In this document: piece by piece, positions 1 to 7,543 of the stretch
Numbering within the stretch: the first letter of the stretch is position 1
Layout of the letters: the number at the start of each line of letters is the position of its first letter
The notes under the pieces: generated by a model
Database searches by the model: none
Seen by the model: the letters and a program-made list of their open reading frames with translations, nothing else
Told to the model about the DNA's origin: nothing
Source of the DNA: DATNIB01 sp035604685
Lineage (GTDB): Bacteria; Actinomycetota; Acidimicrobiia; Acidimicrobiales; RAAP-2
Direction: 5' to 3'
Length of the DNA: 33,306 nucleotides
Assembly: GCA_035604685.1 (NCBI GenBank)
Contig: DATNIB010000063.1
Location: 1 to 33,306 of the forward strand
Position numbers and translations under genes: made by a program

Positions 1-2
1 CC

Positions 3-965
3 TCCGAACGGCCGGCCGGCCCCCCCGACACCGACGCCGCCCCCGAGCGCCGGGGTCCGCGGCCAGGCCCGCGGCCCGAGCGGGCCGAGCGGGCCGGCCG
101 TGGCCCCGAGGGTGCAGAGCGCGACGGGCCGGAGCGCGGGCCTCGCCCGGGGGCCGGTCCCGCGCGGGGACGCCGCCCGACGACGGTGCCCGCCACCCAC
201 CGCAACGCCATGCTGGCCGAGCTGCGGCCCGAGCAGCTCCCGGTCGCCGAGCAGCTCCTGCGCGGCGGGATGCCGGCCGTGCGCCAAGCCATCGCCGAGC
301 AGAACGCGGCCGCGACGCGCGACGGGCAGCCGGCCGTCCCCGCGGAGCCGTTCATGGCCATGGCCGAGGAGCTGCTCGCCGTCGTGAACCTGGCCTCGTG
401 GAAGGACCGCGCCGCCGCCGCCCAGGCCGCCGGGCGCGAGTTCCGCCTGCGCGAGCTGCGGGCCGTCGTGGCGGCCGCGCGGACGGTCAGCCTCGACGAG
501 GAGGGCCGGACCCTGTCCAAGGCCCTCCAGGAGTCGCTGACCCAGCGCCAGGGCGCGCTGCGCGACGAGTGGACGGGTCGCATGACCGCCGCCATCGAGG
601 GCGGGCGGGTGATCGATGCCGTGCGGCTCTCGGCCCGCCCCCCGGAGCCCGCCCTGCGGCTGTCCGCGGAGCTGGCCGTGCGTCTGGCCGCGGCGGCCGG
701 AGCCGCCATGACGGCGGATCTCGCCCCCGAGGCCTGGTTGGCCCTGCTCATGGCGGTGCTCGAGTCGCCCGTGCGCCGGAGCGTGAAGCCCGCCGGGCTG
801 CCCGATGCGGCCGAGACCAAGGAGGCGGCCCGTCGCGCCGCGGGCTCGGTGCCCGAGCTGGCGAAGCTGATCGGCCTGCGGATCCCACCGCCGCCCCCGC
901 GCCGGGCGATCGGGCGTCAGCCGGTCAGCGCAGCGAGCGGCGGAGTACCAGCAAGCGAGTCTTGA
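3..965 (+). CDS. Hypothetical helical protein, N-terminus beyond left edge
   Basis: I do not recognise a function. The frame is open from base 3 with no stop, so the protein probably begins outside the window; a GTG at 186 is the first good internal start. The visible 320 residues split in two. About the first 60 are rich in Pro, Arg, Gly and Glu and look disordered. The rest, from the segment LAELRPEQLPVAEQLL on, is Ala/Leu/Glu-rich and probably all helical, without membrane segments or Cys motifs. The basic, disordered front would suit a nucleic-acid-associated protein, but that is inference only. Its 3' end runs 41 bases into the convergent GNAT gene, an unusual tail-to-tail overlap. That the frame is coding is supported by the even, protein-like composition of its second half; the true start is unknown. 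Confidence 0.65.
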   Translation, partial: SERPAGPPDTDAAPERRGPRPGPRPERAERAGRGPEGAERDGPERGPRPGAGPARGRRPTTVPATHRNAMLAELRPEQLPVAEQLLRGGMPAVRQAIAEQNAAATRDGQPAVPAEPFMAMAEELLAVVNLASWKDRAAAAQAAGREFRLRELRAVVAAARTVSLDEEGRTLSKALQESLTQRQGALRDEWTGRMTAAIEGGRVIDAVRLSARPPEPALRLSAELAVRLAAAAGAAMTADLAPEAWLALLMAVLESPVRRSVKPAGLPDAAETKEAARRAAGSVPELAKLIGLRIPPPPPRRAIGRQPVSAASGGVPASES

Positions 966-1377
966 ACCCGGCCGCCTCCAGCAGCTGCTTGGTGGCGCGG
1001 TCCCCCGGCAGCGCGATGGCGTCGATGGCGTCGCACTCACGCGAGGCGAACCACTCCGAAAGCGCGGCGGCCAGCGCGGCCCCGACTCCCACGCAGCGGG
1101 CCTCGGGTTCGACGTAGCAGCATTCGATGCGTCCGACGGGGCGCCCGGGTGTCCGGTCGACGACGCCGGCCGCCAGCCCCACCACCGCCGAGTCGAAGGT
1201 GCCGACGAGGAACGCCCGATCGGGATCGGGAGTGGTCCAGGTCGAAAGGAGGGCCGCCGGGTCGAGGGGCCAGAGCGCCGCGCCGCCACGGTGGCGTCCG
1301 AATTCGCCGAGCGCGCCGGCCAGCAGCAGCGCGCAGCGGTCCAGGTCTGGTGGTTGGACGGGACGCGTGGCTTCCAC
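925..1377 (-). CDS. GNAT family N-acetyltransferase
   Basis: A 150-residue protein of the usual size for a single GNAT domain, which transfers an acetyl group from acetyl-CoA to an amine; the substrate cannot be read from the sequence. The fold is recognisable from the beta4 segment IECCYVEPEARCVGVGAALA (about residues 84-103), where the R/Q-x-x-G-x-G/A acetyl-CoA loop appears as RCVGVGA, followed by a helix ending in SEWFASRECD and the late segment KQLLEAAGFK, typical of the C-terminal part of the family. The GTG at 1377 is chosen because it lies 14 bases after the stop of the upstream gene and leaves a normal N-terminus; the ribosome-binding site is weak. Probably co-transcribed with the two genes upstream. 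Its last 41 bases overlap the end of the convergent hypothetical gene. Confidence 0.8.
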   Translation of the reverse strand: MEATRPVQPPDLDRCALLLAGALGEFGRHRGGAALWPLDPAALLSTWTTPDPDRAFLVGTFDSAVVGLAAGVVDRTPGRPVGRIECCYVEPEARCVGVGAALAAALSEWFASRECDAIDAIALPGDRATKQLLEAAGFKTRLLVLRRSLR

Positions 1378-1390
1378 GCCGAGGTTCCGA

Positions 1391-1765
1391 TCAGTCCGCG
1401 GAAGACGGCGGCGCGGGCGGTTCTTCGCGCCCCAAGAGCTGCTGGACCCGGTGCAGGATAGTGCGGCGCCCGCGCGTGGCCGCCTCGAAGCGGTAGAGCG
1501 CTTCGAGCTCGTCGGGTCCGAGCGAGTCGAGTCGGCGCACCACCTGGGAGGCCGACAGCGCGCGGTAGTCCGGGATCGCGACGTCCGCCTCGGCACTGTC
1601 GGCGACCGGCGGGTGGGCCGCCGCGCCCGCCGGGGCGGACCGCTTGCGCACCGCCGGTTCGGGTGGGGCCGGCCCGTTGTCCCCGCCGAGTCCGCCCAGC
1701 AGCTGCTCGAGCCGGTGCCGGCCGGTCGTGACGACCAGCCGGCCAACCACCCGCGCGTTGTTCAC
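1391..1765 (-). CDS. Lipid-droplet-associated-protein-like; true start unclear
   Basis: The C-terminal part (about residues 60-124) holds a segment beginning IPDYRALSASQVVRRLDSL and continuing through DELEALYRFE and RRTILHRVQQLL. It resembles the conserved tail of actinobacterial small proteins annotated as lipid-droplet-associated, in which a Y-x-x-L/M-x-x-x-x-L helix motif follows an amphipathic front. The first canonical start is the GTG at 1765, giving 124 residues. However, the same frame upstream looks coding (AIGERLLDLFVFGPAELA, then LRELEHFDDIAAKG) and is open back to 2023, inside the DUF4193 gene, without any ATG, GTG or TTG. The real N-terminus may therefore start at a non-standard codon (ATC at 1888 or CTG at 1843) or the sequence contains an error. 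Function at the lipid surface is inferred from family resemblance only. Confidence 0.6.
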   Translation of the reverse strand: MNNARVVGRLVVTTGRHRLEQLLGGLGGDNGPAPPEPAVRKRSAPAGAAAHPPVADSAEADVAIPDYRALSASQVVRRLDSLGPDELEALYRFEAATRGRRTILHRVQQLLGREEPPAPPSSAD

Positions 1766-1967
1766 CTGGAGCCCGAAGTGCTGGCGCCCTTTGGCCGCGA
1801 TGTCGTCGAAGTGCTCGAGCTCGCGCAGCGTGGTGCGCGCCAGCTCGGCCGGTCCGAAGACGAAGAGATCGAGGAGGCGCTCGCCGATGGCGCGCGCGTC
1901 GACGGGCGCCGGGCCGGGCTGACCCTCCGCACCCGGCTCCGAGGTGGGCGAGGATCCCGGGCCTGGC

Positions 1968-2465
1968 TCAGACGCAGTCGCGGCAGAGCCCCTTGCGCTT
2001 GTCCGCCAGCTGGCTGATGTGCTTCACGAGGAAGCAGGACCGGCAGACGAACTCATCGGCCTGCTTGGGCAGCACGCGCTCGGACAGCTCGGAGCGGTCC
2101 TCGGCGTCGGTCAGTTCGTCGTCCTCGGGCTCGTCCTCGACGACCAGGCGCTCCTTCAAGATGACGTCGAGGCTCGCCTCCACGTCTTCGTCCTCGGGCT
2201 CCTCCTCGTCGTCGTCGTCGGCCTCCTCGCCGGTGCGCTCGGCGACCGTGCCGACCACGGTGGCGCCCAGGTCGTCGGCCTCCCCGAGCACGTCGTCGTC
2301 CTCGTCGTCGACGGCGTCGACGACGTCGACGTCGTCGTCATCGTCGAGGCCCTCCAGGTCCTCGAGGTCTTCTAGATCCTCGTCGTCCTCGAGCGCATCC
2401 AGGGAGTCGTCGTCGAGCTCATCGGGGTCGTCCGGCTCGGCAACTTCGTCGAGATCGCTTGCCAT
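1968..2465 (-). CDS. DUF4193 family protein, very acidic, Cys4 zinc ribbon
   Basis: A 165-residue protein. The C-terminal third carries the DUF4193 signature: VLPKQADEF, then C141-x2-C144 and C161-x2-C164, four cysteines spaced like a zinc ribbon. Family members are found in actinobacteria and have no established role. This one is longer than the roughly 100 residues I expect, because residues 5-60 and 80-120 are almost solid Asp/Glu, encoded by gtc/ctc repeats on the plus strand. The ATG at 2465 is preceded by AGGAAAGG at good spacing, and a -10-like box TATGCT lies at 2495-2500. The long frame that continues upstream of this ATG is not protein-like and was excluded. It heads a likely three-gene unit with the lipid-droplet-like protein and the acetyltransferase. 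Confidence 0.85.
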   Translation of the reverse strand: MASDLDEVAEPDDPDELDDDSLDALEDDEDLEDLEDLEGLDDDDDVDVVDAVDDEDDDVLGEADDLGATVVGTVAERTGEEADDDDEEEPEDEDVEASLDVILKERLVVEDEPEDDELTDAEDRSELSERVLPKQADEFVCRSCFLVKHISQLADKRKGLCRDCV

Positions 2466-2494
2466 TCCTGCCTTTCCTGGAGATTCGCCGCGGG

Positions 2495-2500
2495 AGCATA
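2495..2500 (-). promoter_or_regulatory. Putative -10 box of DUF4193 gene (TATGCT)
   Basis: TATGCT on the minus strand fits the actinobacterial TAnnnT pattern. Transcription starting about 7 bases downstream would give a leader of roughly 22 bases containing the AGGAAAGG ribosome-binding site. No convincing -35 element is visible at 16-18 bases. Confidence 0.4.
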
Positions 2501-2808
2501 GACGGTTCGCACTGGCGCTCCGGCACCCCCCTCCACCTTTCTCGGCGCACTGGGCCGGGTGCGGCCGGCGGCCCGTGCGGGCAGGGCGGGCCGGTCGCGG
2601 CGGGCGGGCCCGGCGGTGACCCCGGGTCGGGACCTCGGGGACGGCGGTTGGGCCCGGGGGGTCTTTGGGGCCGTCACGGACGCTTCGCAGACCGACAGCG
2701 TCGCCGTGATGTTCTCTACTCGACCCCCCGGGCCAACGCCGCCTCATGCATCAATCCCCGCACCAGACCGGGAGCGACACTCTCGGGGTCCGTCGGGCGA
2801 TTGGGACT
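2501..2808. other. Intergenic stretch with no supported gene
   Basis: Open frames on both strands here lack protein-like composition and good starts. Base composition is less uniform than in the flanking genes, and parts towards 2700-2800 are richer in A and T. Apart from the -10 box at one end and the hairpins just beyond the other end, I see nothing definable. A small RNA is possible but not shown. Confidence 0.4.
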
Positions 2809-2850
2809 GCCGTACGATACGGCGCGCCACCGGTGTCTCGTCAAGAGACA
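2809..2850. repeat. Two perfect short inverted repeats (hairpins)
   Basis: GCCGTA-cga-TACGGC occupies 2809-2823 and TGTCTC-gtcaa-GAGACA occupies 2834-2850; both are perfect 6-bp stems. They follow the terminator-like hairpin of the ThyX-like gene and could extend a termination region or fold part of an untranslated RNA. On the plus strand the second is followed by TTTG, a poor T-tract. Confidence 0.4.
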
Positions 2851-2863
2851 TTTGCACGGGTTC

Positions 2864-2891
2864 ACCAGGGCCGACGAATCTTCTCCCTGGT
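2864..2891 (-). terminator. Hairpin at the end of the ThyX-like gene
   Basis: ACCAGGG pairs with CCCTGGT across a 14-base loop. On the minus strand the hairpin begins at the last base of the TGA stop codon of the ThyX-like gene. There is no clear U-tract, so efficient intrinsic termination is uncertain, though many high-GC actinobacterial terminators lack one. Confidence 0.45.
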
Positions 2892-4537
2892 CACGAACTT
2901 TTCGATTTTCCCCCGCTGCGCCGGGCCCGGCGCGTCTCGGCGCGGCGCTCGCCTTCGAGTCGTTCGAGGTCGCTCCAGCCGTGGTCAACGTGGATCATGG
3001 CCGCCGCGATGGCCTGGTGCCCGGCCTGCTCGGCGATGGCCCGGTACATCTGCTGGGCGATGCGCCGATAGGCGGGGTGGCCCTGGGTCGACGAGCGCAG
3101 CTCGATCAGGTGCAGCGCCTCCCGGGCGTTCATCTGGATGACGCAGCGGACGCGGTAGGCGAGCGCCACCGCGTAGCCGGCCTGGACCGGGAAGTCCTCC
3201 ACCATGGCCTCGTGGAGCTGGCGGGAGCGCTCCAGGGACTGCATGAAGGTGGCCTCCTCGCCGGCCTCGATCACCATGTCGGGCAGGCTGAACCCGAGCG
3301 CGGTGCCGAGCGGCTGCCACTCCATGGTGAGCAGCCGGTGCCGTTGGAGGTCGCGGAAGGCGCCGTAGTCGACCACCACCTCGAAGCGGTAGTCGGTGCG
3401 CTCGAAGGCCCGGCCCGGCCGGTGGCGGCGGTTCTTGCGGTCCCCCACGTACGCGTGCAGGAGCGCGATCCGCTCGTCGGTCGAGAGCTTCCCCACCCGG
3501 CGCTGGATCTCGGTCTCGCTCAGCGCGCTCTGGCTGAAGCAGATGGCGGCGATCAGCTTGTCCTCGCCCAAGGGGTCGAAGTCGACCAGGGTGACCTCGG
3601 GCTTGCCGGCCACCTCGGGCTCGCGTTCTTGGGTGGCGTCGGGCCAGAGGCGCTCCAACACCCGCGCTGTCTCGTCGCGGGTGTTGGCCAGGTACTCGGA
3701 CCACTCGCCGCCGCGCTCGGGCAGGTCCACCCGCTGGAGGAACGACGGGATGACCTTGCGCAGCTCGGTCAGCATGAGCTCGGAGTAGAACCGCGCCTCG
3801 GGCAGGGGGTGCGAGCGCATCTTCAAGAGCAGCAGCTCGTAGGACTGGCCGGTGCCGTACATGCCGACGTTGGACAGGGCGGCGGCCGGCAACAGGCCCC
3901 GCAGGCCGTCCAGGGCCTTCGCCCGGATGGCCTGGCGGTGGACAAAGTCAGAGTCCCCCGGCTGGCGCGGGAAGCGCGCGATGAGCCAGCTCTGCAGGCG
4001 CGGCAGGAGCTCGCCGTAGGTGTCGAACATCCGGTCCATGTCGCCCACGTAGCGGGCGCCCAGATACGACTCGAGCACCGAGGGCGGCCGGTGGTAGCGG
4101 TAGTGGCCGCTCGGGAGGCGGTCGTCGTAGCCGATGTAGCGGGTCGACTGCTCGAGGTAGGACATGAGCCGTCCCCACTCCAAGATCTTGGTGAGCAGGT
4201 TGGAGGCCTGCTCGCAGGCGAGGTGCACGCCGCCCAGCTGGGCCACCGAGTCGTCGCCGTAGTCGAAGAAGACCCGCTCGTAGAGTTCCTCGGCTCGTTT
4301 CAATCCGATGGTGGCGTCGACCGAGGCGTCGCCCGAGATCTCGAGGTCCACTACGAACTCGTCGAGGAAGAGCCGGCGCAAGCTCTTGGACGCCCGCGAG
4401 TAGCGGGCGAACAGCGCGCCCTTCACCACCTCGGGCAGGTTCACCAGTGCGAAAACGGGCCCGTAGACGTTGGTGAAGTAGCGCTGGAGGATGGCCTCCT
4501 CCTCCGCGTTGAACCGCTCTTCGACGTACGGGAACAC
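2891..4537 (-). CDS. Two-domain ThyX-like protein (tandem flavin thymidylate synthase fold)
   Basis: 548 residues, about twice the length of a ThyX monomer, with two ThyX-like halves. Classical ThyX makes dTMP from dUMP using FAD and methylene-tetrahydrofolate, and its signature is RHR-x2-S-x2-E/N-x-S-x-R-Y. Half one (about 80-270) keeps only the second part, S126-YLEQSTRY134, followed by a LRGLLP stretch near 212 like the ThyX C-terminal region. Half two (about 380-515) keeps only the first part, QRHRLLT near 398-404, followed by AYRVR near 460 and LIELRSSTQGHPAYRR near 477-492. Each half lacks what the other keeps, so it may be a composite active site or an enzyme with another role; thymidylate synthesis is not assured. 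GTG start at 4537, 9 bases after the helicase stop, so probably co-transcribed with helY and tat. Confidence 0.8.
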   Translation of the reverse strand: MFPYVEERFNAEEEAILQRYFTNVYGPVFALVNLPEVVKGALFARYSRASKSLRRLFLDEFVVDLEISGDASVDATIGLKRAEELYERVFFDYGDDSVAQLGGVHLACEQASNLLTKILEWGRLMSYLEQSTRYIGYDDRLPSGHYRYHRPPSVLESYLGARYVGDMDRMFDTYGELLPRLQSWLIARFPRQPGDSDFVHRQAIRAKALDGLRGLLPAAALSNVGMYGTGQSYELLLLKMRSHPLPEARFYSELMLTELRKVIPSFLQRVDLPERGGEWSEYLANTRDETARVLERLWPDATQEREPEVAGKPEVTLVDFDPLGEDKLIAAICFSQSALSETEIQRRVGKLSTDERIALLHAYVGDRKNRRHRPGRAFERTDYRFEVVVDYGAFRDLQRHRLLTMEWQPLGTALGFSLPDMVIEAGEEATFMQSLERSRQLHEAMVEDFPVQAGYAVALAYRVRCVIQMNAREALHLIELRSSTQGHPAYRRIAQQMYRAIAEQAGHQAIAAAMIHVDHGWSDLERLEGERRAETRRARRSGGKSKSS

Positions 4538-4546
4538 CGAGCAACC

Positions 4547-6763
4547 TTAGGACGGGGCCGCCGCAGCGATGGCGGATGCGGGGAGGGCGCCGGCGGCCAC
4601 CACGTCCCGCATGAGCTGGGACTGCGCCGCCTGGGCGGCCGCCGCCAGGGCCGGATCGGGGGCCACCAGCGCCACCTGGCCCACCAGGTCGGCCAGGCGC
4701 CGGGCCGTGCGCACGAAGTCCCCCGGGGCGAGCTCCCCCGCCTCGCGCTGGGCCACCCCGAGGGCGGTGCCGAAGGTGGCCCCGCGGGCCCAGGCGGCGA
4801 CGGCCGTGGCCAGCGCCGGCTCGGGTTCGGCGGTTCGGGGCACCTCGTAGCGCTCCTCTAGGGCCCGCAGGGCGTCGGCCTGCTCGACCAGGAGGGCGCT
4901 CCGGGTGGCGAGCTCCCTGCGCCGCCCCTCCCCCAGCCGGTCGCCGCCCGCCCCCCTCGGTTTGGGCGGCGGCGGCGCCCCGAAGCGCCGAGGGCCGCGC
5001 GGGCCGGCCGCCGGGGCGGTCCGGACCCGCCGGCGTTCGAAGACGAGGCCCGACAGGACGCCGGCCACGACCGAGGGCTCGGCCCCCGAGAGGATCGGGC
5101 CGCTCAGGGCCTCGGTCACCAGCAGGTCGCACTCGTGGTAGATGCGGGCCAGCCGCTGCCCGGCGTCGGTCAAGCGCCAGCCCTCCACGTAGCCCAGCGC
5201 GGCCAGCACGGCCAGGCGGCGCTCCAGGTGCTCGACCAAGAGATCGGCGTTCCCCCGGCCGGCGGCCGCGATCTGCCACTGGCCGAAGGAGCGGCGCAGG
5301 ACCTGGAGGGCCCGGTCGCGGTCGAAGGTCCGCACCAGGTTGACGGCCAGGTTGTAGGTGGGCCGGAAGGTGGAGCGCAGGTCGGGCGGCGGGGCCAGCG
5401 CCACGCGCGCCACCTCGGAGAAGGGCGTCTCCTCGGACCAGAGCACGACGGCGTGGCCCTCGGGGTCGAGCCCCCGTCGGCCGGCCCGCCCGGTCAGCTG
5501 TGCGTACTCCCCCGAGGTGAGCGGCGCCTTGCCCGCACCGCCGAACTTGGTGAAGCGCTCGATGACGACGGTGCGCGCCGGCATGTTGATGCCGAGCGAG
5601 AGGGTCTCGGTGGCGAACACCACCTTCAGCCGGCCGTCGGCGAAGCACTCCTCCACCGTCTCGCGGAAGGCGGGGACCAGGCCGGCGTGGTGGGCGGCGA
5701 TCCCCGACTCCAGCCCCTCCAGCCACTCGGGGTAGGCCAGCACCGCCAGGTCGTCGTCGGTGAGGGCCTCGGTGTGGGCCTCCGCGATCGCCCGGATGGC
5801 CGCCCGCTCGGTGCGGTTGGTGAGGCGCAGGCCGTCGCGCACGCACTGGCGCACCGCGTCGTCGCAGGCCGCCCGGCTGAAGATGAAGAAGATGGCCGGC
5901 AGCAGCTCCTTGTCGTCGAGCAGCTCAATCATCTCCACCCGGCGCGGCGCGCGCACCGGCAGCTGGGGGCCGCGCCAGCGCCGCTGGCCGAGGTGGGCCG
6001 GCTGGCGCGTCTGGGCCGCGCGGCGCACCGCCTGCTCGACCCGCATCCCCTCGCTCCCGGGGCGGCCGTGCGCGATGAGCGGCAAGAGATCGGTCGTCTC
6101 CTCGTCACGCCGGTGCACCGCGAAGTGGTGGCGCAGCGAGCTCGGCCGGCGGCGCTCCACGATCACCTCGGTCGGGCCACGCACCGAGCGCAGCCAGTCG
6201 GCCAGCTCGACCGCGTTGGACACCGTGGCCGAGAGGCAGACGAAGCTGACCTCGGCGGGGCAGAGCACGAGGACCTCCTCCCACACCCCGCCGCGGTAGG
6301 GGTCCTGGATGTAGTGCACCTCGTCCAGGATCACCGTGCGCAGTCCCTCCAACAGGTCCGAGCCGGCCAGCAGCATGTTGCGCAGCACCTCGGTCGTCAT
6401 GACCACGATCGGCGAGCGGGACCCGATGGCGGCGTCGCCGGTCAAGAGCCCCACCGAGCCGGTGCCGTGGGCGCCGATCAGCTCGCCGAACTTCTGGTTG
6501 GAGAGGGCCTTGAGGGGCGTCGTGTAGAAGGACTTGGCGCGGGCGGCCATGTTGGCGTAGATGGCGTACGCGGCCACCAGGGTCTTCCCCGATCCGGTGG
6601 GGGCCGAGACGAGCACCGAGTGGCCCGCGTCGATGGCGTCGAACGCCTCGGTCTGGAACGCGTCGGGGGTGAAGGGCAGGTCGGCCAGGAAGCGCCGCCG
6701 CAGGCGCGCTGCGGTCGCGGCCGATGTTCCCGGTCCCGGGGCGACCCGGGCGGGCTCGCTCAA
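4547..6763 (-). CDS. helY: Ski2/Mtr4-type DEAD/DEAH box RNA helicase
   Basis: 738 residues of an ATP-dependent superfamily 2 helicase of the Ski2/Mtr4 group, likely acting on RNA. Visible in order: Q-motif-like FQTEAFDAI near 36, Walker A SAPTGSGKT (53-61), TTPLKALSNQ (81-90), DEVH (147-150), LSAT (177-180), then the second RecA domain with AAHHAGL, ATETLSLGINMPAR and the arginine-finger motif QLTGRAGRRG, and a C-terminal region of DSHCT type. Residues 235-275 form a Gln/Arg-rich insert. It is shorter than mycobacterial HelY, which I recall as about 900 residues. The start is a TTG at 6763 sharing bases with the TatC stop (TTGA), with GGAAAG upstream, indicating translational coupling. The tatA-tatC-helY order matches mycobacteria, which supports the symbol. 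Confidence 0.85.
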   Translation of the reverse strand: MSEPARVAPGPGTSAATAARLRRRFLADLPFTPDAFQTEAFDAIDAGHSVLVSAPTGSGKTLVAAYAIYANMAARAKSFYTTPLKALSNQKFGELIGAHGTGSVGLLTGDAAIGSRSPIVVMTTEVLRNMLLAGSDLLEGLRTVILDEVHYIQDPYRGGVWEEVLVLCPAEVSFVCLSATVSNAVELADWLRSVRGPTEVIVERRRPSSLRHHFAVHRRDEETTDLLPLIAHGRPGSEGMRVEQAVRRAAQTRQPAHLGQRRWRGPQLPVRAPRRVEMIELLDDKELLPAIFFIFSRAACDDAVRQCVRDGLRLTNRTERAAIRAIAEAHTEALTDDDLAVLAYPEWLEGLESGIAAHHAGLVPAFRETVEECFADGRLKVVFATETLSLGINMPARTVVIERFTKFGGAGKAPLTSGEYAQLTGRAGRRGLDPEGHAVVLWSEETPFSEVARVALAPPPDLRSTFRPTYNLAVNLVRTFDRDRALQVLRRSFGQWQIAAAGRGNADLLVEHLERRLAVLAALGYVEGWRLTDAGQRLARIYHECDLLVTEALSGPILSGAEPSVVAGVLSGLVFERRRVRTAPAAGPRGPRRFGAPPPPKPRGAGGDRLGEGRRRELATRSALLVEQADALRALEERYEVPRTAEPEPALATAVAAWARGATFGTALGVAQREAGELAPGDFVRTARRLADLVGQVALVAPDPALAAAAQAAQSQLMRDVVAAGALPASAIAAAAPS

Positions 6764-7506
6764 CGCCCGAGCAGCTTTCCGACCGCGATGGCGAGGAAGT
6801 AGAAGGCGATGAGCGGCACGTCGAGCGCCAGCATCGAGAACGGGTCCGAGCTCGGCGTGAAGACGGCCGAGACGAGCGTGAGCCCGATCACCGCCCAGCG
6901 CCACCAGTGCAGCAGCCGGGTGGGCGTGACGACGCGGGCCAGCTCGAGCGCCACCAGGACCACCGGGAACTCGAAGGTGAGGGCGAACAACGTCATCATG
7001 AGCAACATCAGGCTCAGGTACTGGTTGGGATTGAGGATCTCGCGCAGCGAGGGTCCGCCCACGGCCTTTAGGAACGTGAGGGCGTGGGGGAAGATGAAGT
7101 AGGCGAGCGACCCGCCGGCGATGAACAGGACCACCGAGGCGATGACGAACGGGATGATGTAGCGCTTCTCGTTCGCCCGCAGGCCCGGGGTGACGAACCG
7201 CCAGAGCTGCCAGAGGATGACCGGCGAGGCGATGACGAGGCCCCCAAAGAGGGCCAGCTTGATACGCAGCGACAGGGGGTCGAGCGGCCCGGTCACGTAG
7301 AAGCTGCAGTGGCCCGGGTTCACCCGGCAGTAGGGGTGCTGGAGGATCATCAGCATCCGGTTGTAGAAGACGGCCGCCACGGTCGCCCCCACCACGATGG
7401 CGGCCACCATGATGATGAGCCGTCGACGCAGCTCCCCCAGGTGCTCGGTCAGGGTCATGGCGTCGGGGGTCGGACGCTGCTTGCGCCCCATCAGCCGGAT
7501 GGCCAT
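6760..7506 (-). CDS. tatC: Sec-independent protein translocase subunit TatC
   Basis: 248 residues, the usual size. TatC is the multi-spanning inner-membrane receptor that binds twin-arginine signal peptides and assembles with TatA to move folded proteins. The family signature at the N-terminus is clear: MTLTEHLGELRRRL (about residues 17-30), whose conserved Glu takes part in signal peptide recognition. Six hydrophobic segments follow; a periplasmic loop between the first two contains two cysteines (YCRVNPGHCSF). FVTPGLRANEKRY lies between later segments, as in homologues. The ATG at 7506 has AGGAG only 3 bases ahead; a second ATG at 7491 is possible. Downstream it overlaps the helicase start by 4 bases; upstream is tatA. 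Confidence 0.93.
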   Translation of the reverse strand: MAIRLMGRKQRPTPDAMTLTEHLGELRRRLIIMVAAIVVGATVAAVFYNRMLMILQHPYCRVNPGHCSFYVTGPLDPLSLRIKLALFGGLVIASPVILWQLWRFVTPGLRANEKRYIIPFVIASVVLFIAGGSLAYFIFPHALTFLKAVGGPSLREILNPNQYLSLMLLMMTLFALTFEFPVVLVALELARVVTPTRLLHWWRWAVIGLTLVSAVFTPSSDPFSMLALDVPLIAFYFLAIAVGKLLGR

Positions 7507-7543
7507 GGTCTCCTCGCTCTGTTGGGCAGAGAGGTGCTGGCGG

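Noticed and set aside
2196..2345. Runs of tcg/gtc triplets resembling a microsatellite or repeat array
   Set aside because: They encode the Asp/Glu runs of the DUF4193 protein; not a CRISPR or independent repeat element.
2716..2988. 90-codon open frame in the gap after the ThyX-like gene
   Set aside because: No good start or ribosome-binding site, composition not protein-like, and it overlaps the end of the ThyX-like gene and the hairpins.
2459..4861. Very long open frame (800 codons) on the plus strand opposite the ThyX-like gene
   Set aside because: Composition is His/Gly/Arg/Leu-rich antisense of a GC-rich gene, with no family motif; the minus strand carries clear ThyX-like sequence.
5135..6802. 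Long plus-strand open frame opposite the helicase
   Set aside because: Antisense shadow; the helicase motifs are on the minus strand.
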